Assembly: GCA_002069605.1 (NCBI GenBank)
Contig: MWBQ01000047.1
Location: 1-46,201 of the forward strand
Direction: 5' to 3'
DNA: 46,201 nucleotides
DNA from: Candidatus Atribacteria bacterium ADurb.Bin276
Lineage (GTDB): Bacteria; Atribacterota; Atribacteria; Atribacterales; Atribacteraceae
The first letter of the stretch is position 1; every line of letters starts with the position of its first letter. Positions 16,837-25,307 of this stretch are shown here, in pieces. The position numbers and the translations under genes were made by a program. Under the pieces are notes generated by a model. The model saw nothing but the letters and a program-made list of their open reading frames with translations. It made no database searches and was not told where the DNA came from.

Positions 16837-17391
16837 ATGGGATACTTGTATATAACCGGAGGTTCGATAAGAAATCGAAAAATTATCGGGCCTCAGAATC
16901 AAAAGACTCGTCCGATGCAGGCATTTCTTCGAAAAACCTTGTTTGATTTAATGCCGTTATCGTTGGAAAAATCTATCATATGGGATATATTTGCTGGATC
17001 AGGAGCGATAGGTCTGGAAGCGTTAAGTCGAGGAGCTGGCAAGGTTTTTTTTGTCGAAAAGGATATAAAAATGACCACCGTGATTGGAAGGAATGTTAAG
17101 CTATGTGGTTTTCAAGAGCAATCCCAAGTTCTATTAGCGGATTATTTCGACTTAAAACGCTGGGTTTCCAGAGTCGAACCGCCAGAAATCGTCTTTCTTG
17201 ACCCTCCCTTTCCAATTAATCCTGTTGAAGTATTGGAAAAAATGTATAATTTATTTGAGTTAGTAAAAAACAGTTTAATTGTTATCCGTTTTTCAAAAAA
17301 ATCCAACCCTTCGCTCGAATGCCCTTTTTATCGGGTAATTATTCGCCGAGCTTACGGCGATAGTGCGTTATTGTTTGGTAGCTTTGAATAA
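16837..17391 (+). CDS. rsmD: 16S rRNA m2G966 methyltransferase RsmD
   Basis: RsmD methylates guanine 966 of 16S rRNA. The 184-residue protein has the family opening GGSIRNRKI, the TRPMQAFLRKTLFDLM segment (matching RPTxxxxREALFN), the SAM-binding WDIFAGSGAIGLEALSRGA and the catalytic FLDPPF. The start has AGGAAGG seven bases upstream. It is followed by coaD, the standard rsmD-coaD pair. The 150-base gap after recG holds a short GGGCGCCC palindrome but no clear terminator. Confidence 0.93.
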   Translation: MGYLYITGGSIRNRKIIGPQNQKTRPMQAFLRKTLFDLMPLSLEKSIIWDIFAGSGAIGLEALSRGAGKVFFVEKDIKMTTVIGRNVKLCGFQEQSQVLLADYFDLKRWVSRVEPPEIVFLDPPFPINPVEVLEKMYNLFELVKNSLIVIRFSKKSNPSLECPFYRVIIRRAYGDSALLFGSFE

Positions 17392-17452
17392 ATAGGAGGA
17401 GCTGCCATTAGGTTGAGGAAAATTAGGATACTTAAAGGAAGGAAGAGGTATA

Positions 17453-17929
17453 TTGATAGCGATTTATCCTGGTAGTTTTGATCCGGTGACCAATGGACAC
17501 CTTGATATTATCATTCGTGGAAGTAAAATATTTGATGGTTTGATCGTGGGTCTTTTAAAAAATCCTAACAAAAAGCCTTTGTTTACTGTGGAAGAACGAG
17601 AAGCAATGATGGTGGAAGCTATAAAAGACCTAAACAATGTAACGGTTGAGGTTTTTCAAGGCCTTCTGGTGCAATTTGCTCGTCAAAAAAATTGCCGTAT
17701 CATTCTGCGCGGTTTGAGAGCAATATCTGATTATGAATATGAAACTCAAATTGCTATTACCAATCGAAAGATATGCCCAGAGATAGAAACTTTTCTTCTC
17801 CCCACTAGTACTGAGTATTCCTATTTAAACTCAACTGTTGTTAAAGAAATAGCCCAGTTTGGGGGATGTATTCGAGGATTAGTCCCCGAGGGTGTGGAAA
17901 AAAAACTAAGAAAGAAATTCCAAGCTTAG
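17453..17929 (+). CDS. coaD: Phosphopantetheine adenylyltransferase
   Basis: CoaD makes dephospho-CoA from 4'-phosphopantetheine and ATP, the step before the last in CoA synthesis. The 158-residue protein has the nucleotidyltransferase start YPGSFDPVTNGHLDI (with the TNGH form of the TxGH motif), ILRGLRAISDYEYE and the ISSTxxK-like segment LNSTVVKEI. The TTG at 17453 has a purine-rich GGAAGGAAGAGG just upstream but only four bases away. The next codon, ATA at 17456, lies at a more usual distance. The call itself is firm; only the first residue is uncertain. Confidence 0.95.
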   Translation: MIAIYPGSFDPVTNGHLDIIIRGSKIFDGLIVGLLKNPNKKPLFTVEEREAMMVEAIKDLNNVTVEVFQGLLVQFARQKNCRIILRGLRAISDYEYETQIAITNRKICPEIETFLLPTSTEYSYLNSTVVKEIAQFGGCIRGLVPEGVEKKLRKKFQA

Positions 17930-18082
17930 GGCAGGTTGTTTTATTAGAACCTTAGAGAATCTGAGCTTTTATGATAAACTAAAAGGCTTGCCCTTTATTC
18001 TATTGATAAAGAGTTGATGTTTTTGTTCAGTGATTAAAAATAATAAACCCAATGGGGGATTGAGAAGGGAGATAAGAATGGA

Positions 18083-19078
18083 ATGAATGTTTTGGAAGAA
18101 ATCCGTAACCGTGCGAAAAGTCTTAAAAAAACCGTAGCGCTTCCCGAATATGACGACGAAAGAGTTCTTCAAGCGGCTGAGATTGCAACCCGAGATCAAG
18201 TCGCTGCTATTCAGTTGATCGGCGATCCAGCCATTATCGAGCAAAAAACCAAAAGTTTGGGAATTTCTCTTACTGGAGTTGAAATAATCGATCATAAAAA
18301 AGACCAACAAAGGGCTGAATATGTTCGATCACTTTATGAATTGCGTAAGGGAAAGGGTCTTACCCCAGAGCAGGCTGAGCAATGGCTGGATAGCAGTATG
18401 TATTATGCTTGTATGATGCTGTACCATGATCGCATCGATGGGATTGTATCAGGAGCAGCACTTTCCAGCCCTGATGTGATCCGCCCGGCTTTGCAGATTA
18501 TTAAAACAGCTCCTGGTGTTAAATTGGCGTCAAGCTGTTTCCTAATGGTTGTTCCTGATTGTCTTTATGGATCAAACGGAGTATTTCTTTACGCTGATTC
18601 GGGATTCAATCCCAACCCTGACTCGGAAGAACTCGCCCATATTGCCATCACTACTGCCCGTACTGCAACTCAGCTCTTAGATGTTGAACCAATAGTTGCT
18701 ATGCTTTCTTTTTCTACTAAAGGAAGTGCCCGGCATGAATTAGTTGATAAGGTTATCGAAGCGACAGCAATTGCTCATTCTTTAAAACCAGAATTGCTTA
18801 TCGATGGTGAGCTTCAAGGAGATGCTGCTTTGGTTTCCTCGGTGGCCGAGAAGAAAGCTCCTGGAAGCAAGGTGGCAGGAAAAGCGAATGTTCTCATTTT
18901 TCCCGATCTCAATGCTGGAAATATTTGTTATAAATTAACCGAGCGTTTGGCTCGAGCAACTGCCATTGGACCAATATTGCAAGGATTGGCAAAACCGGTT
19001 AATGACTTGTCACGGGGATGCAAAGCTCAAGACATCGTTGATCAAATTGCCGTAACTGTTTTACAAACACAATTTTAG
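18083..19078 (+). CDS. pta: Phosphate acetyltransferase
   Basis: Pta interconverts acetyl-CoA and acetyl phosphate. The 331 residues match the short single-domain form found in fermenters. Family features visible are DGIVSGAALSS, KLASSCFLMVVPD, YADSGFNPNPDSEELAHIA and MLSFSTKGSARHE. ackA follows after 117 bases, so the pair can make ATP from acetyl-CoA or activate acetate. The cell therefore probably lives at least partly by fermentation or acetogenic energy metabolism. The placement between coaD and the DUF177-rpmF pair is also seen in some thermophilic Clostridia. Confidence 0.95.
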   Translation: MNVLEEIRNRAKSLKKTVALPEYDDERVLQAAEIATRDQVAAIQLIGDPAIIEQKTKSLGISLTGVEIIDHKKDQQRAEYVRSLYELRKGKGLTPEQAEQWLDSSMYYACMMLYHDRIDGIVSGAALSSPDVIRPALQIIKTAPGVKLASSCFLMVVPDCLYGSNGVFLYADSGFNPNPDSEELAHIAITTARTATQLLDVEPIVAMLSFSTKGSARHELVDKVIEATAIAHSLKPELLIDGELQGDAALVSSVAEKKAPGSKVAGKANVLIFPDLNAGNICYKLTERLARATAIGPILQGLAKPVNDLSRGCKAQDIVDQIAVTVLQTQF

Positions 19079-19195
19079 GTGATTTTTTTCAAAGAAGGTT
19101 TTTCAATTATGCAAGGGGAAAGACAGTTATTAATTAAAATTCATCTTTGGAATAAATTTGAAGGAAAATAATTCGAAGAAAAGGGATGATGGAAA

Positions 19196-20407
19196 TTGAA
19201 TATTTTGGTGGTAAATTGTGGAAGTTCGACGGTTAAATATGAATTGCTCAGCATGAATGATAATACCGATAATCAAGTTATTGCCAAAGGCTTAGTAGAG
19301 AGAATTGGCATTCCTGGTTCTCGCCTTGAATATAAAACCAACCATCAAGTGTCCTATTCCAAAGAGAGGGAGGTTCCTAATCACCGTATTGCATTGGAAT
19401 GGATTATCGAGGTGATGACCGATCCAGAAATTGGGGTTATCAAAGACCCATCAGAAATTGATGCCGTTGGTCATCGGGTTGTCCATGGGGGAGAAAAGTT
19501 TACTGCTTCAATTCTTATTGATAATGAAGTTCTGAAAACCATTCGAGCCTGTTCAGAGTTAGCGCCCCTCCATAACCCACCAAATATTTCTGGTATTGAA
19601 GCCTGTCAAGCGCTTATGCCAAAAGCTCCACAGATAGCAGTATTTGATACGGCTTTTCATGGAACGATACCTGAATTTGCTTATATCTATGCCATTCCCT
19701 ATGAATATTATGAGAAATATGGCATCCGTCGTTACGGTTTTCATGGTACCTCGCACCGATATGTGGCAGGAAGGGCAGCTAAGATGATGGGCAAAGATCT
19801 TTCCGAACTCCGTTTGATAACCTGTCATATGGGCAGCGGGGTTAGTTTTACCGCCATTAAAAATGGGAAATCAATTGATACTTCGATGGGTTTTACCCCT
19901 TTGGAAGGTTTAGTTATGGGAACCCGAACTGGAGATTTGGATCCTTACATCCTTCTCTATTTGATGGAGAAAGAGAACCTTTCGACGAAGGAAATGGATC
20001 AGATTTTAAATAAGAAGAGTGGTGTAGTTGGAATATCGGGATTGTCAAGTGATACTCGTGATATTGAAGCTGCAGCTCCAACCAATCATCGTGCCCAACT
20101 GACGCTCGATATCATAGCCTATCGAGCCAAAAAATATATTGGAGCCTATTATGCTATTCTTGGAGATTTGGATGGAATAGTTTTCACAGCCGGCATAGGA
20201 GAAAACTCGTCTTATATAAGAAAAACCATTTGTGAGGGTCTTGAACCTTTAGGGATATCTATTGATAATGATAAAAATACGGTAAAGAGAAAAGAGGCTT
20301 TCATCAACTCCGATCAATCCAAGGTTAAATTAATGGTTATCCCAACCAATGAGGAGTTAATGATTGCCCTGGATACCTATCAGTTTGTTCATGATTTGGA
20401 GAGATAA
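19196..20407 (+). CDS. ackA: Acetate kinase
   Basis: AckA converts acetyl phosphate and ADP to acetate and ATP. The 403-residue protein starts ILVVNCGSSTVKYELL, the phosphate-binding signature, and has GHRVVHGGEKF, APLHNPPN, FDTAFH, RRYGFHGTSHRYV and FTAGIGENS, covering the family signatures and active-site residues. The TTG start at 19196 has AAGGGA nine bases upstream. It is downstream of pta and followed two bases later by a DUF177 gene. Confidence 0.96.
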   Translation: MNILVVNCGSSTVKYELLSMNDNTDNQVIAKGLVERIGIPGSRLEYKTNHQVSYSKEREVPNHRIALEWIIEVMTDPEIGVIKDPSEIDAVGHRVVHGGEKFTASILIDNEVLKTIRACSELAPLHNPPNISGIEACQALMPKAPQIAVFDTAFHGTIPEFAYIYAIPYEYYEKYGIRRYGFHGTSHRYVAGRAAKMMGKDLSELRLITCHMGSGVSFTAIKNGKSIDTSMGFTPLEGLVMGTRTGDLDPYILLYLMEKENLSTKEMDQILNKKSGVVGISGLSSDTRDIEAAAPTNHRAQLTLDIIAYRAKKYIGAYYAILGDLDGIVFTAGIGENSSYIRKTICEGLEPLGISIDNDKNTVKRKEAFINSDQSKVKLMVIPTNEELMIALDTYQFVHDLER

Positions 20408-20409
20408 GA

Positions 20410-20955
20410 ATGAAAGTTTATATTGGCGATGTAAAGAAAGAGGTGGGATGGACAAGCAAAGAAAGTCTCAGAAAAACTTTTCCACCGCTTTCTTTTGGTA
20501 ACGAAAAAACCCCCTTTGCTCAGCCGGTTCAGGTAGATTTAATAGTAACTAATTGCGATTCGGGGTTGTTGCTGGAAGGGCAAATTAAAACAGCTTTAAT
20601 CCTTCCTTGCTCTCGATGTCTTGAGCCTTTTATCTACAAAGTGGAAGCTCCTCTTAAGCTTGAATTTCGTAATCTTGACCGGATTACACGAGCATCGGAT
20701 TTTGAAGCAGAAGCCAAAAGTGCTGATGATATGTATTACTATCATGAAGAGGATGCTGTAATTGATATAGAAGGGGGAGTTATCGAAGCTTTATTAGTTC
20801 ATTTTCCTATGAAGCCGATTTGTTCTGAGGGATGTCAGGGATTATGTCCAATCTGTGGAATAAATCTCAATCAAAATCATTGTGATTGCAAAAAAAATAA
20901 TATCGATCCACGCCTGGCAGCTTTAAAGAAAATTAAACTTGAAAAGAAAGTTTAA
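20410..20955 (+). CDS. yceD: DUF177 family protein (YceD), 23S rRNA accumulation factor
   Basis: This 181-residue protein has the DUF177 pattern: a variable N-terminal half, LPCSRCLEPF in the middle and a C-terminal cluster EGCQGLCPICGINLN followed by CDC, with paired cysteines that may bind zinc. YceD homologs are needed for normal 23S rRNA levels. The gene nearly always sits directly upstream of rpmF (L32). Here rpmF is still next but 850 bases of repeats separate the two, so they may no longer be co-transcribed. Confidence 0.88.
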   Translation: MKVYIGDVKKEVGWTSKESLRKTFPPLSFGNEKTPFAQPVQVDLIVTNCDSGLLLEGQIKTALILPCSRCLEPFIYKVEAPLKLEFRNLDRITRASDFEAEAKSADDMYYYHEEDAVIDIEGGVIEALLVHFPMKPICSEGCQGLCPICGINLNQNHCDCKKNNIDPRLAALKKIKLEKKV

Positions 20956-21218
20956 GAAAATCAGTATCACAACCATTTCCCATAGTTTGCAATATAGAAT
21001 AAAGTATTTTATACTATGTGGCAATCAAAACCTACCCTTATTTAAATTGAATGTTTTTCCAATGGTTGGTAGCTCTTGATTATTGGAAGGGTATTCTATT
21101 ATAATGAGTTTTCATTTTTTAATATAACAGGGTAAGCCTGGTGTTGCACTCAGCATCAGATGAGGATGAAAACCAAGATTCGACATGCCATGGCAGGTTG
21201 CTACATTAATTAAAGAAT
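20956..21218 (+). other. Non-coding spacer after yceD, first part
   Basis: No open frame of interest is visible. The stretch holds an AGTAT-TTT-ATACT hairpin near 21003, a 16-base repeat motif copy GATGAGGATGAAAACC (21159-21174), and the 10-base palindrome TGCCATGGCA (21186-21195). The rest is AT-rich and unremarkable. Confidence 0.4.
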
Positions 21219-21302
21219 GGGCATAATACATTGTGCCCCTACAATTTTATATTCTTTGGTAGGGGCTTGGTTTATCATGCCCGTGGATTTTCAGGATAGA
21301 CT
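21219..21302 (+). repeat. Nested-palindrome repeat, best copy of family A
   Basis: Two inverted repeats are nested: GGGCAT (21219-21224) with ATGCCC (21277-21282), and inside it GCCCCTAC (21235-21242) with GTAGGGGC (21259-21266). The tail TTTTCAGGATA follows. Degenerate relatives occur at 4746-4815, 36408-36430 (inverted, partial) and possibly 37293-37327. The size and palindromic shape suggest a small non-autonomous mobile repeat or an RNA-level structure; no transposase is nearby. Confidence 0.65.
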
Positions 21303-21350
21303 TTCATGCTGCCTAGCAGTTTATGACGATGAAAATATTTATCAAAAACC

Positions 21351-21402
21351 GTCATTGCGAGGAGGCCAACCGTTCTTTGGTTGGACGACGTGGCAATCTC
21401 AT
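21351..21402 (+). repeat. Small palindromic repeat element (family C)
   Basis: The element runs from GTCATTGCGAGGAGG to GTGGCAATCTCAT and holds an internal hairpin CCAACC (21366-21371) / GGTTGG (21379-21384). Its ends, ATTGC and GCAAT, are also inverted. I recognise the general GTCATTGCGAGGAG...GCAATCTC pattern from dispersed repeats in several bacterial genomes. Only one copy is seen in this window. Confidence 0.5.
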
Positions 21403-21534
21403 TAATTGGAATCAGTGAGACGTGAGTCGAATAAAAGTAACAGCGATTGATGATCATAACGACCATCTGGTGATTCTTTTCAGAAAGACTTGAAGATTTC
21501 ATTCTTGATCACTTTTTTGTGTTAAAAAGAAAAA

Positions 21535-21690
21535 GATGAGATCCTCACGGCTTCAAAAAACGAAGCCTCAGGATGACGCCTATGGCGTCAGATGAGATCC
21601 CCACGCGGGAAAGCACCGCTCAGGATGACACCTGTGGCATCAGATAAGATCCTCACGGCTTCTGAATACGAGGCCACAGGATGACGGAAT
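21535..21690 (+). repeat. Three tandem degenerate repeat units of about 50-56 bases (family B)
   Basis: Units at 21535-21590, 21591-21642 and 21643-21690 each start GAT(G/A)AGATCC and contain CAGGATGAC. Unit 1 has two small hairpins, GGCTTC/GAAGCC and GACGCC/GGCGTC. A further offset copy lies at 23215-23272 and a decayed one at 40856-40895. The units differ too much from one another, and have no unique spacers, to be a CRISPR array. Confidence 0.6.
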
Positions 21691-21805
21691 TTTTAAGCAT
21701 TAGGATATTTTCAGGATAGAATAGATTACTAATTATATGTGGTTGATTTTAAGATAAAACGATTACCTGAATTCAAAAGATACACTTTTAAGGGAGGATA
21801 TATAC
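21691..21805 (+). other. rpmF upstream region
   Basis: After the tandem repeats comes ATTTTCAGGATAGAATAGAT (21707-21726), which resembles the tail of the family A copy before rpoZ. It leads into an AT-rich stretch and then the strong AGGGAGGA ribosome-binding site of rpmF. I could not pick a convincing promoter. Confidence 0.3.
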
Positions 21806-21985
21806 ATGGCAAATCTTACCAATAAAACTTCACGATCTAATCGTGATAAAAGAAGAACTCATTGGGTTGTAAAGGCTCCAAATTTGATTGAATGTTCCCA
21901 TTGTCACGCTTTTCGTCTTTCGCACCGGGTTTGTCCAGCATGTGGATATTATAATGGGAAGCAGGTTATAAAATCTAAAGAATAA
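21806..21985 (+). CDS. rpmF: 50S ribosomal protein L32, zinc-binding form
   Basis: This 59-residue reading frame starts MANLTNKTSRSNRDKRRTHW, close to the usual L32 opening of a conserved basic segment with RRAHWK-like residues. It carries Cys30/Cys33 (CSHC) and Cys43/Cys46 (CPAC), the zinc-ribbon pairs of the C+ form. The ribosome-binding site AGGGAGGA is eight bases upstream. plsX starts 13 bases after the stop, the conserved rpmF-plsX order. The usual fapR regulator between or near these genes is absent. Confidence 0.93.
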   Translation: MANLTNKTSRSNRDKRRTHWVVKAPNLIECSHCHAFRLSHRVCPACGYYNGKQVIKSKE

Positions 21986-21997
21986 CCGGAGAAAAGT

Positions 21998-22984
21998 ATG
22001 AAAATTGCCGTTGACGCATGGGGAGGAGATTATGCCCCGGTAGAAATATTGAAGGGTATTAAAAATGCGGTTTTAGATGATTTGGAGTTAGTCGTTATTG
22101 GCTCGAAGCAGAAATTATCTCCTCTCTATATCGAATTAAATATGGAAGAAGACCGCTTTCCGATTGAAGACACACCCCAAGTCATTGAAATGAAAGAGCA
22201 TCCAGCTGAGGCTATTCGAAAAAAACCTCAATCGACGATTGTTCGTGGAGTACAGCTCTTAGCTCAGAAAAAAATCGATGCTTTCATATCGGCTGGGAAT
22301 AGTGGAGCTTTAATGGCCGCTGCTTGGTTTGGTCTGCAAAGAATTGCTGATATTGAGCGTCCAGCGATTGCTACTTTGATACCGAATGTAAAATCGAGCA
22401 CGGTTTTGCTTGATGTTGGAGCCAATGTTGATTGTAAGCCTAAGCAGCTCCTCCATTTTGGTGTTATGGGAGCAGAGTATGCCAAAGCGGCTTTAAATAT
22501 CGAACGTCCCCGAGTAGGGCTTTTGACAATCGGAGAAGAAGAAGGAAAAGGAAACGAGCTAGTAAAGAGTGCTTATCAATATTTTAAAAATCGCTGTGAT
22601 TTTCTAAATTTTGAATTTATTGGAAACGTTGAAGGCCAGGACATTGTCGATGGGAAAGCAGACGTCGTTGTCTGTGATGGTTTTACTGGAAATGCCTTGT
22701 TAAAATTTGGAGAAGGTCTTCTTGAGTTTATTAATAATATGTTATTTTTACACATAACCGATGAGCAGCTCCGAAAAAGACTGAAAGAAGTGTGGAAAAG
22801 ATTTGATCGAAGCGAAATTGGTGGTGCTCCCCTGTTAGGAGTAGAAGGCATCTGTATGGTTTGTCACGGAAAATCACAGGCTCGAGATCTCACCAGTGCT
22901 ATTTTCCGGGCGAAAGATTTAGTCGAGCAAAAAATGGCAGAAAGAATTCGTGATGGTTTATCACATCTTAACTATATCCAATAA
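21998..22984 (+). CDS. plsX: Phosphate acyltransferase PlsX
   Basis: PlsX makes acyl-phosphate from acyl-ACP at the inner face of the membrane, the first step of phospholipid synthesis in the PlsX-PlsY route. The 328 residues start MKIAVDAWGGDYAP and have FISAGNSGALMAA, LLDVGANVDCKP, IGEEEGKG and DVVVCDGFTGNALLK, all family hallmarks. GGAG precedes the ATG. In most relatives fabH follows directly; here a 431-base non-coding stretch comes next, then fabK. Confidence 0.95.
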   Translation: MKIAVDAWGGDYAPVEILKGIKNAVLDDLELVVIGSKQKLSPLYIELNMEEDRFPIEDTPQVIEMKEHPAEAIRKKPQSTIVRGVQLLAQKKIDAFISAGNSGALMAAAWFGLQRIADIERPAIATLIPNVKSSTVLLDVGANVDCKPKQLLHFGVMGAEYAKAALNIERPRVGLLTIGEEEGKGNELVKSAYQYFKNRCDFLNFEFIGNVEGQDIVDGKADVVVCDGFTGNALLKFGEGLLEFINNMLFLHITDEQLRKRLKEVWKRFDRSEIGGAPLLGVEGICMVCHGKSQARDLTSAIFRAKDLVEQKMAERIRDGLSHLNYIQ

Positions 22985-23415
22985 AAGGAATAAAAGGTAT
23001 GCTGTTCCCCATTTGGAAACATTGCTTTAAAAGGCAGATAATGATATATAAAAGAAGGGACTCAAACCCGGCTGTGGGAATCGATGGTATTGAAAATAGG
23101 TACGCATACTACCAATTTGCATGAGATGAGAATGAAAACCCGGAAATCTTTAAACTCCTTCTCCCTCACTTTTTTCCTCTCCCACCAGGAGAGAGGAAAA
23201 AAAGAGGAACGAGGGCTCAGGATGACACCTGCGGTGTCAGATGAGATCCTTATGTGGAATAGCGCCGTTCAGGTAAACGACTTTATTATTAGATATATGA
23301 GCCATGACCTCGTAGTGGGAGGTTTTAAGGAAAATATTCTATTAATACCATTTCACATCTAAAAAGATAAGGGATACTGATTATTATAGCTGGACTGAAA
23401 CGAAGGAGAGATAGA
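22985..23415 (+). repeat. Repeat-bearing non-coding gap between plsX and fabK
   Basis: No gene is convincing here. It contains the 16-base motif GATGAGAATGAAAACC (23125-23140), a strong hairpin with a perfect 12-base stem TTTTTTCCTCTC (23170-23181) / GAGAGGAAAAAA (23191-23202), and an offset family B copy (23215-23272). The position is where fabH is normally found, which raises the possibility of an old deletion with repeats left behind. An open frame at 23084-23362 is just translated repeat sequence. Confidence 0.5.
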
Positions 23416-24360
23416 ATGGAGACTCGTGTCACCAAACTATTAGGAATAGATTATCCCATTCTGCAAGGGGGTATGGCTTGGGTTTCAACAGCTCCCCTGG
23501 TAGCAGCAGTTTCCAATGCAGGTGGGCTGGGGTTTATTGGAGCTGGTGGAATGGATGCGGATGAGCTTAGGGAGAACATCCACCAGGTTCGAATCAAAAC
23601 TGAAAAACCATTCGGAGTGAACCTCATGCTTCTTTCTCCCTATATCAATGAACAAATCGAAGTTGTTAAAGAAGAACGAGTCCCAATCGTAACCACCGGC
23701 GCCGGGAACCCATCTCGCTTAATTGATGATTTTTCCAAAAGAGGGATTGTAACCATCCCAGTTGTTGCATCGGTTCAATTAGCGAAAAGGCTGGTCCGTC
23801 ATGGTATTCAGGCTATTATTGCCGAAGGAATGGAATCGGGAGGTCATATCGGAGAGATAACCACCATGTGTCTCGTACCGCAAATGGTTGATGCGCTTGA
23901 TATCCCAGTCATTGCGGCAGGAGGTATTGGTGATGGCCGTGGGATGGCAGCAGCATTTGCCCTGGGAGCAGAAGGAGTACAGGTTGGAACCCGTTTTGTC
24001 TGTTCGAATGAATGTAATATTCATCCTTATTACAAAGAAGCAATAGTCAATTCGCAAGAACGATCGACCATAATGACCGGAATGAGCACCGGTCATCCAG
24101 TTCGTTGTTTAAAAAATAAATTGACCAGAAAGTTTGAAGAATTAGAAACACTTCGAGCAAGCCGAGAAGAAATAGAAGCTTTAGGTTCAGGAAGTTTGCG
24201 GCGAGCCGTCTGTGAAGGCGATGTTGAAGAGGGTTCGGTAATGGCTGGTCAAATTTCGGGATTGATTCAGGATATTAAACCTGTTTCTGAAATTATCCAA
24301 ACTATGCTTATAGAATTTCAAAATACCCTTACTCGACTCGCCCTTTTTAAAAAGGAGTAA
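23416..24360 (+). CDS. fabK: Enoyl-ACP reductase II (FMN-dependent FabK)
   Basis: FabK reduces the enoyl-ACP double bond in fatty-acid elongation using an FMN cofactor. The 314-residue barrel starts LLGIDYPILQGGMAWVS and has the FMN/phosphate-binding AGGIGDGRGMAAAFALGA plus SGGHIGE, where the conserved His lies, and GVQVGTRF. The fold is shared with nitronate monooxygenases, but the place next to fabD-fabG-acpP argues for FabK. GAAGGAGAG precedes the ATG. fabD starts seven bases after the stop. Confidence 0.93.
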   Translation: METRVTKLLGIDYPILQGGMAWVSTAPLVAAVSNAGGLGFIGAGGMDADELRENIHQVRIKTEKPFGVNLMLLSPYINEQIEVVKEERVPIVTTGAGNPSRLIDDFSKRGIVTIPVVASVQLAKRLVRHGIQAIIAEGMESGGHIGEITTMCLVPQMVDALDIPVIAAGGIGDGRGMAAAFALGAEGVQVGTRFVCSNECNIHPYYKEAIVNSQERSTIMTGMSTGHPVRCLKNKLTRKFEELETLRASREEIEALGSGSLRRAVCEGDVEEGSVMAGQISGLIQDIKPVSEIIQTMLIEFQNTLTRLALFKKE

Positions 24361-24367
24361 GTATTCA

Positions 24368-25306
24368 ATGGATGAATGGGTATTTCTTTTTCCTGGACAA
24401 GGATCGCAACGAGTGGGTATGGTGCAAGATTTTTTAGATCACTATCCCCAGCAAACCAGAGGTTTTTTTAATATTGCTCAGGAAAAAACCGGGGTTGACC
24501 TCCTCAAGCTTTCTTTAGATGGTCCCGAGGAGGAGTTGAACCTGACCTATAATACTCAACCGGCGCTTTTAACCCTGAGCGCACTCATTTATCAGGTAAT
24601 GAGTTCAACGAATTCATTTATACCGGTTGCTGTAGCGGGCCATAGTTTAGGTGAGTATTCGGCATTGATTGCCGCCGGTTCGATCAATTTTTCCGATGCG
24701 GTTTATTTGGTAAGAAAAAGAGGAGAAATTATGCAGGATGCAGTTCCGGCAGGGAATGGAACGATGGTAGCGGTTATTGGCCTTCCTGACCAACAGTTAG
24801 AGCCACTGATACAGGAACTCTCCCACAACGGCAAGTTTGAGATAGCCAATTATAATTCCTCGGAGCAAGTAGTTTTTTCCTTGGAAAAAACCTTAGTTCC
24901 TTTGATAATGGAAAAAGCCAAATCGCGAGGGGCTAAAAAAATTATTGAATTACGGGTTAGTGCTCCCTTTCATTCTTCTTTTATGAGAGAAGCAGCTCGT
25001 GAATTTCAAGCTATTTTGTCTCAAATTTCCATATCTCGACCTCGGTTAAAGTTTTTAAGTAATGTTACAGCCGATTATGCCAATGATCCAGAAAAAATAC
25101 GAGAATTACTAAATCAACAAATGGTTTCTCCAGTTAGATGGAAAGAAATAATGGATCGACTCTACCAAGATGGTTATCGGAAATTTGTTGAAATTGGACC
25201 GGGAAATGTGTTATCGAAGTTGTTCAAGCGGGAATACGATCAGGTTGAGACCCGTGCGCTTCAATCAGTAACAGCTTTAAATGAATGGATGAAAGAGGCG
25301 TCATAA
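24368..25306 (+). CDS. fabD: Malonyl-CoA:ACP transacylase
   Basis: FabD moves malonyl from CoA to acyl carrier protein. The 312-residue protein starts with FLFPGQGSQRVGM, has the catalytic Ser93 in AGHSLGEYSAL and the catalytic His202 in SAPFHSSFM. Both active-site residues and the usual length are present. It lies between fabK and fabG with gaps of seven bases and one base, so the fab genes are one operon. Confidence 0.96.
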   Translation: MDEWVFLFPGQGSQRVGMVQDFLDHYPQQTRGFFNIAQEKTGVDLLKLSLDGPEEELNLTYNTQPALLTLSALIYQVMSSTNSFIPVAVAGHSLGEYSALIAAGSINFSDAVYLVRKRGEIMQDAVPAGNGTMVAVIGLPDQQLEPLIQELSHNGKFEIANYNSSEQVVFSLEKTLVPLIMEKAKSRGAKKIIELRVSAPFHSSFMREAAREFQAILSQISISRPRLKFLSNVTADYANDPEKIRELLNQQMVSPVRWKEIMDRLYQDGYRKFVEIGPGNVLSKLFKREYDQVETRALQSVTALNEWMKEAS

Positions 25307-25307
25307 A

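Noticed and set aside
17969-18310. Open frame of 113 codons on the minus strand across the pta start
   Set aside because: More than half of it is antisense to the well-supported pta N-terminus and the translation shows no recognisable domain.
21535-21690. Tandem repeats that might be a CRISPR array
   Set aside because: Units of 50-56 bases differ at many positions, have no unique spacers of even length, and no cas gene is in the window.
23084-23362. Open frame of 92 codons between plsX and fabK
   Set aside because: It is translated from repeat and hairpin sequence, with no domain and no convincing ribosome-binding site.
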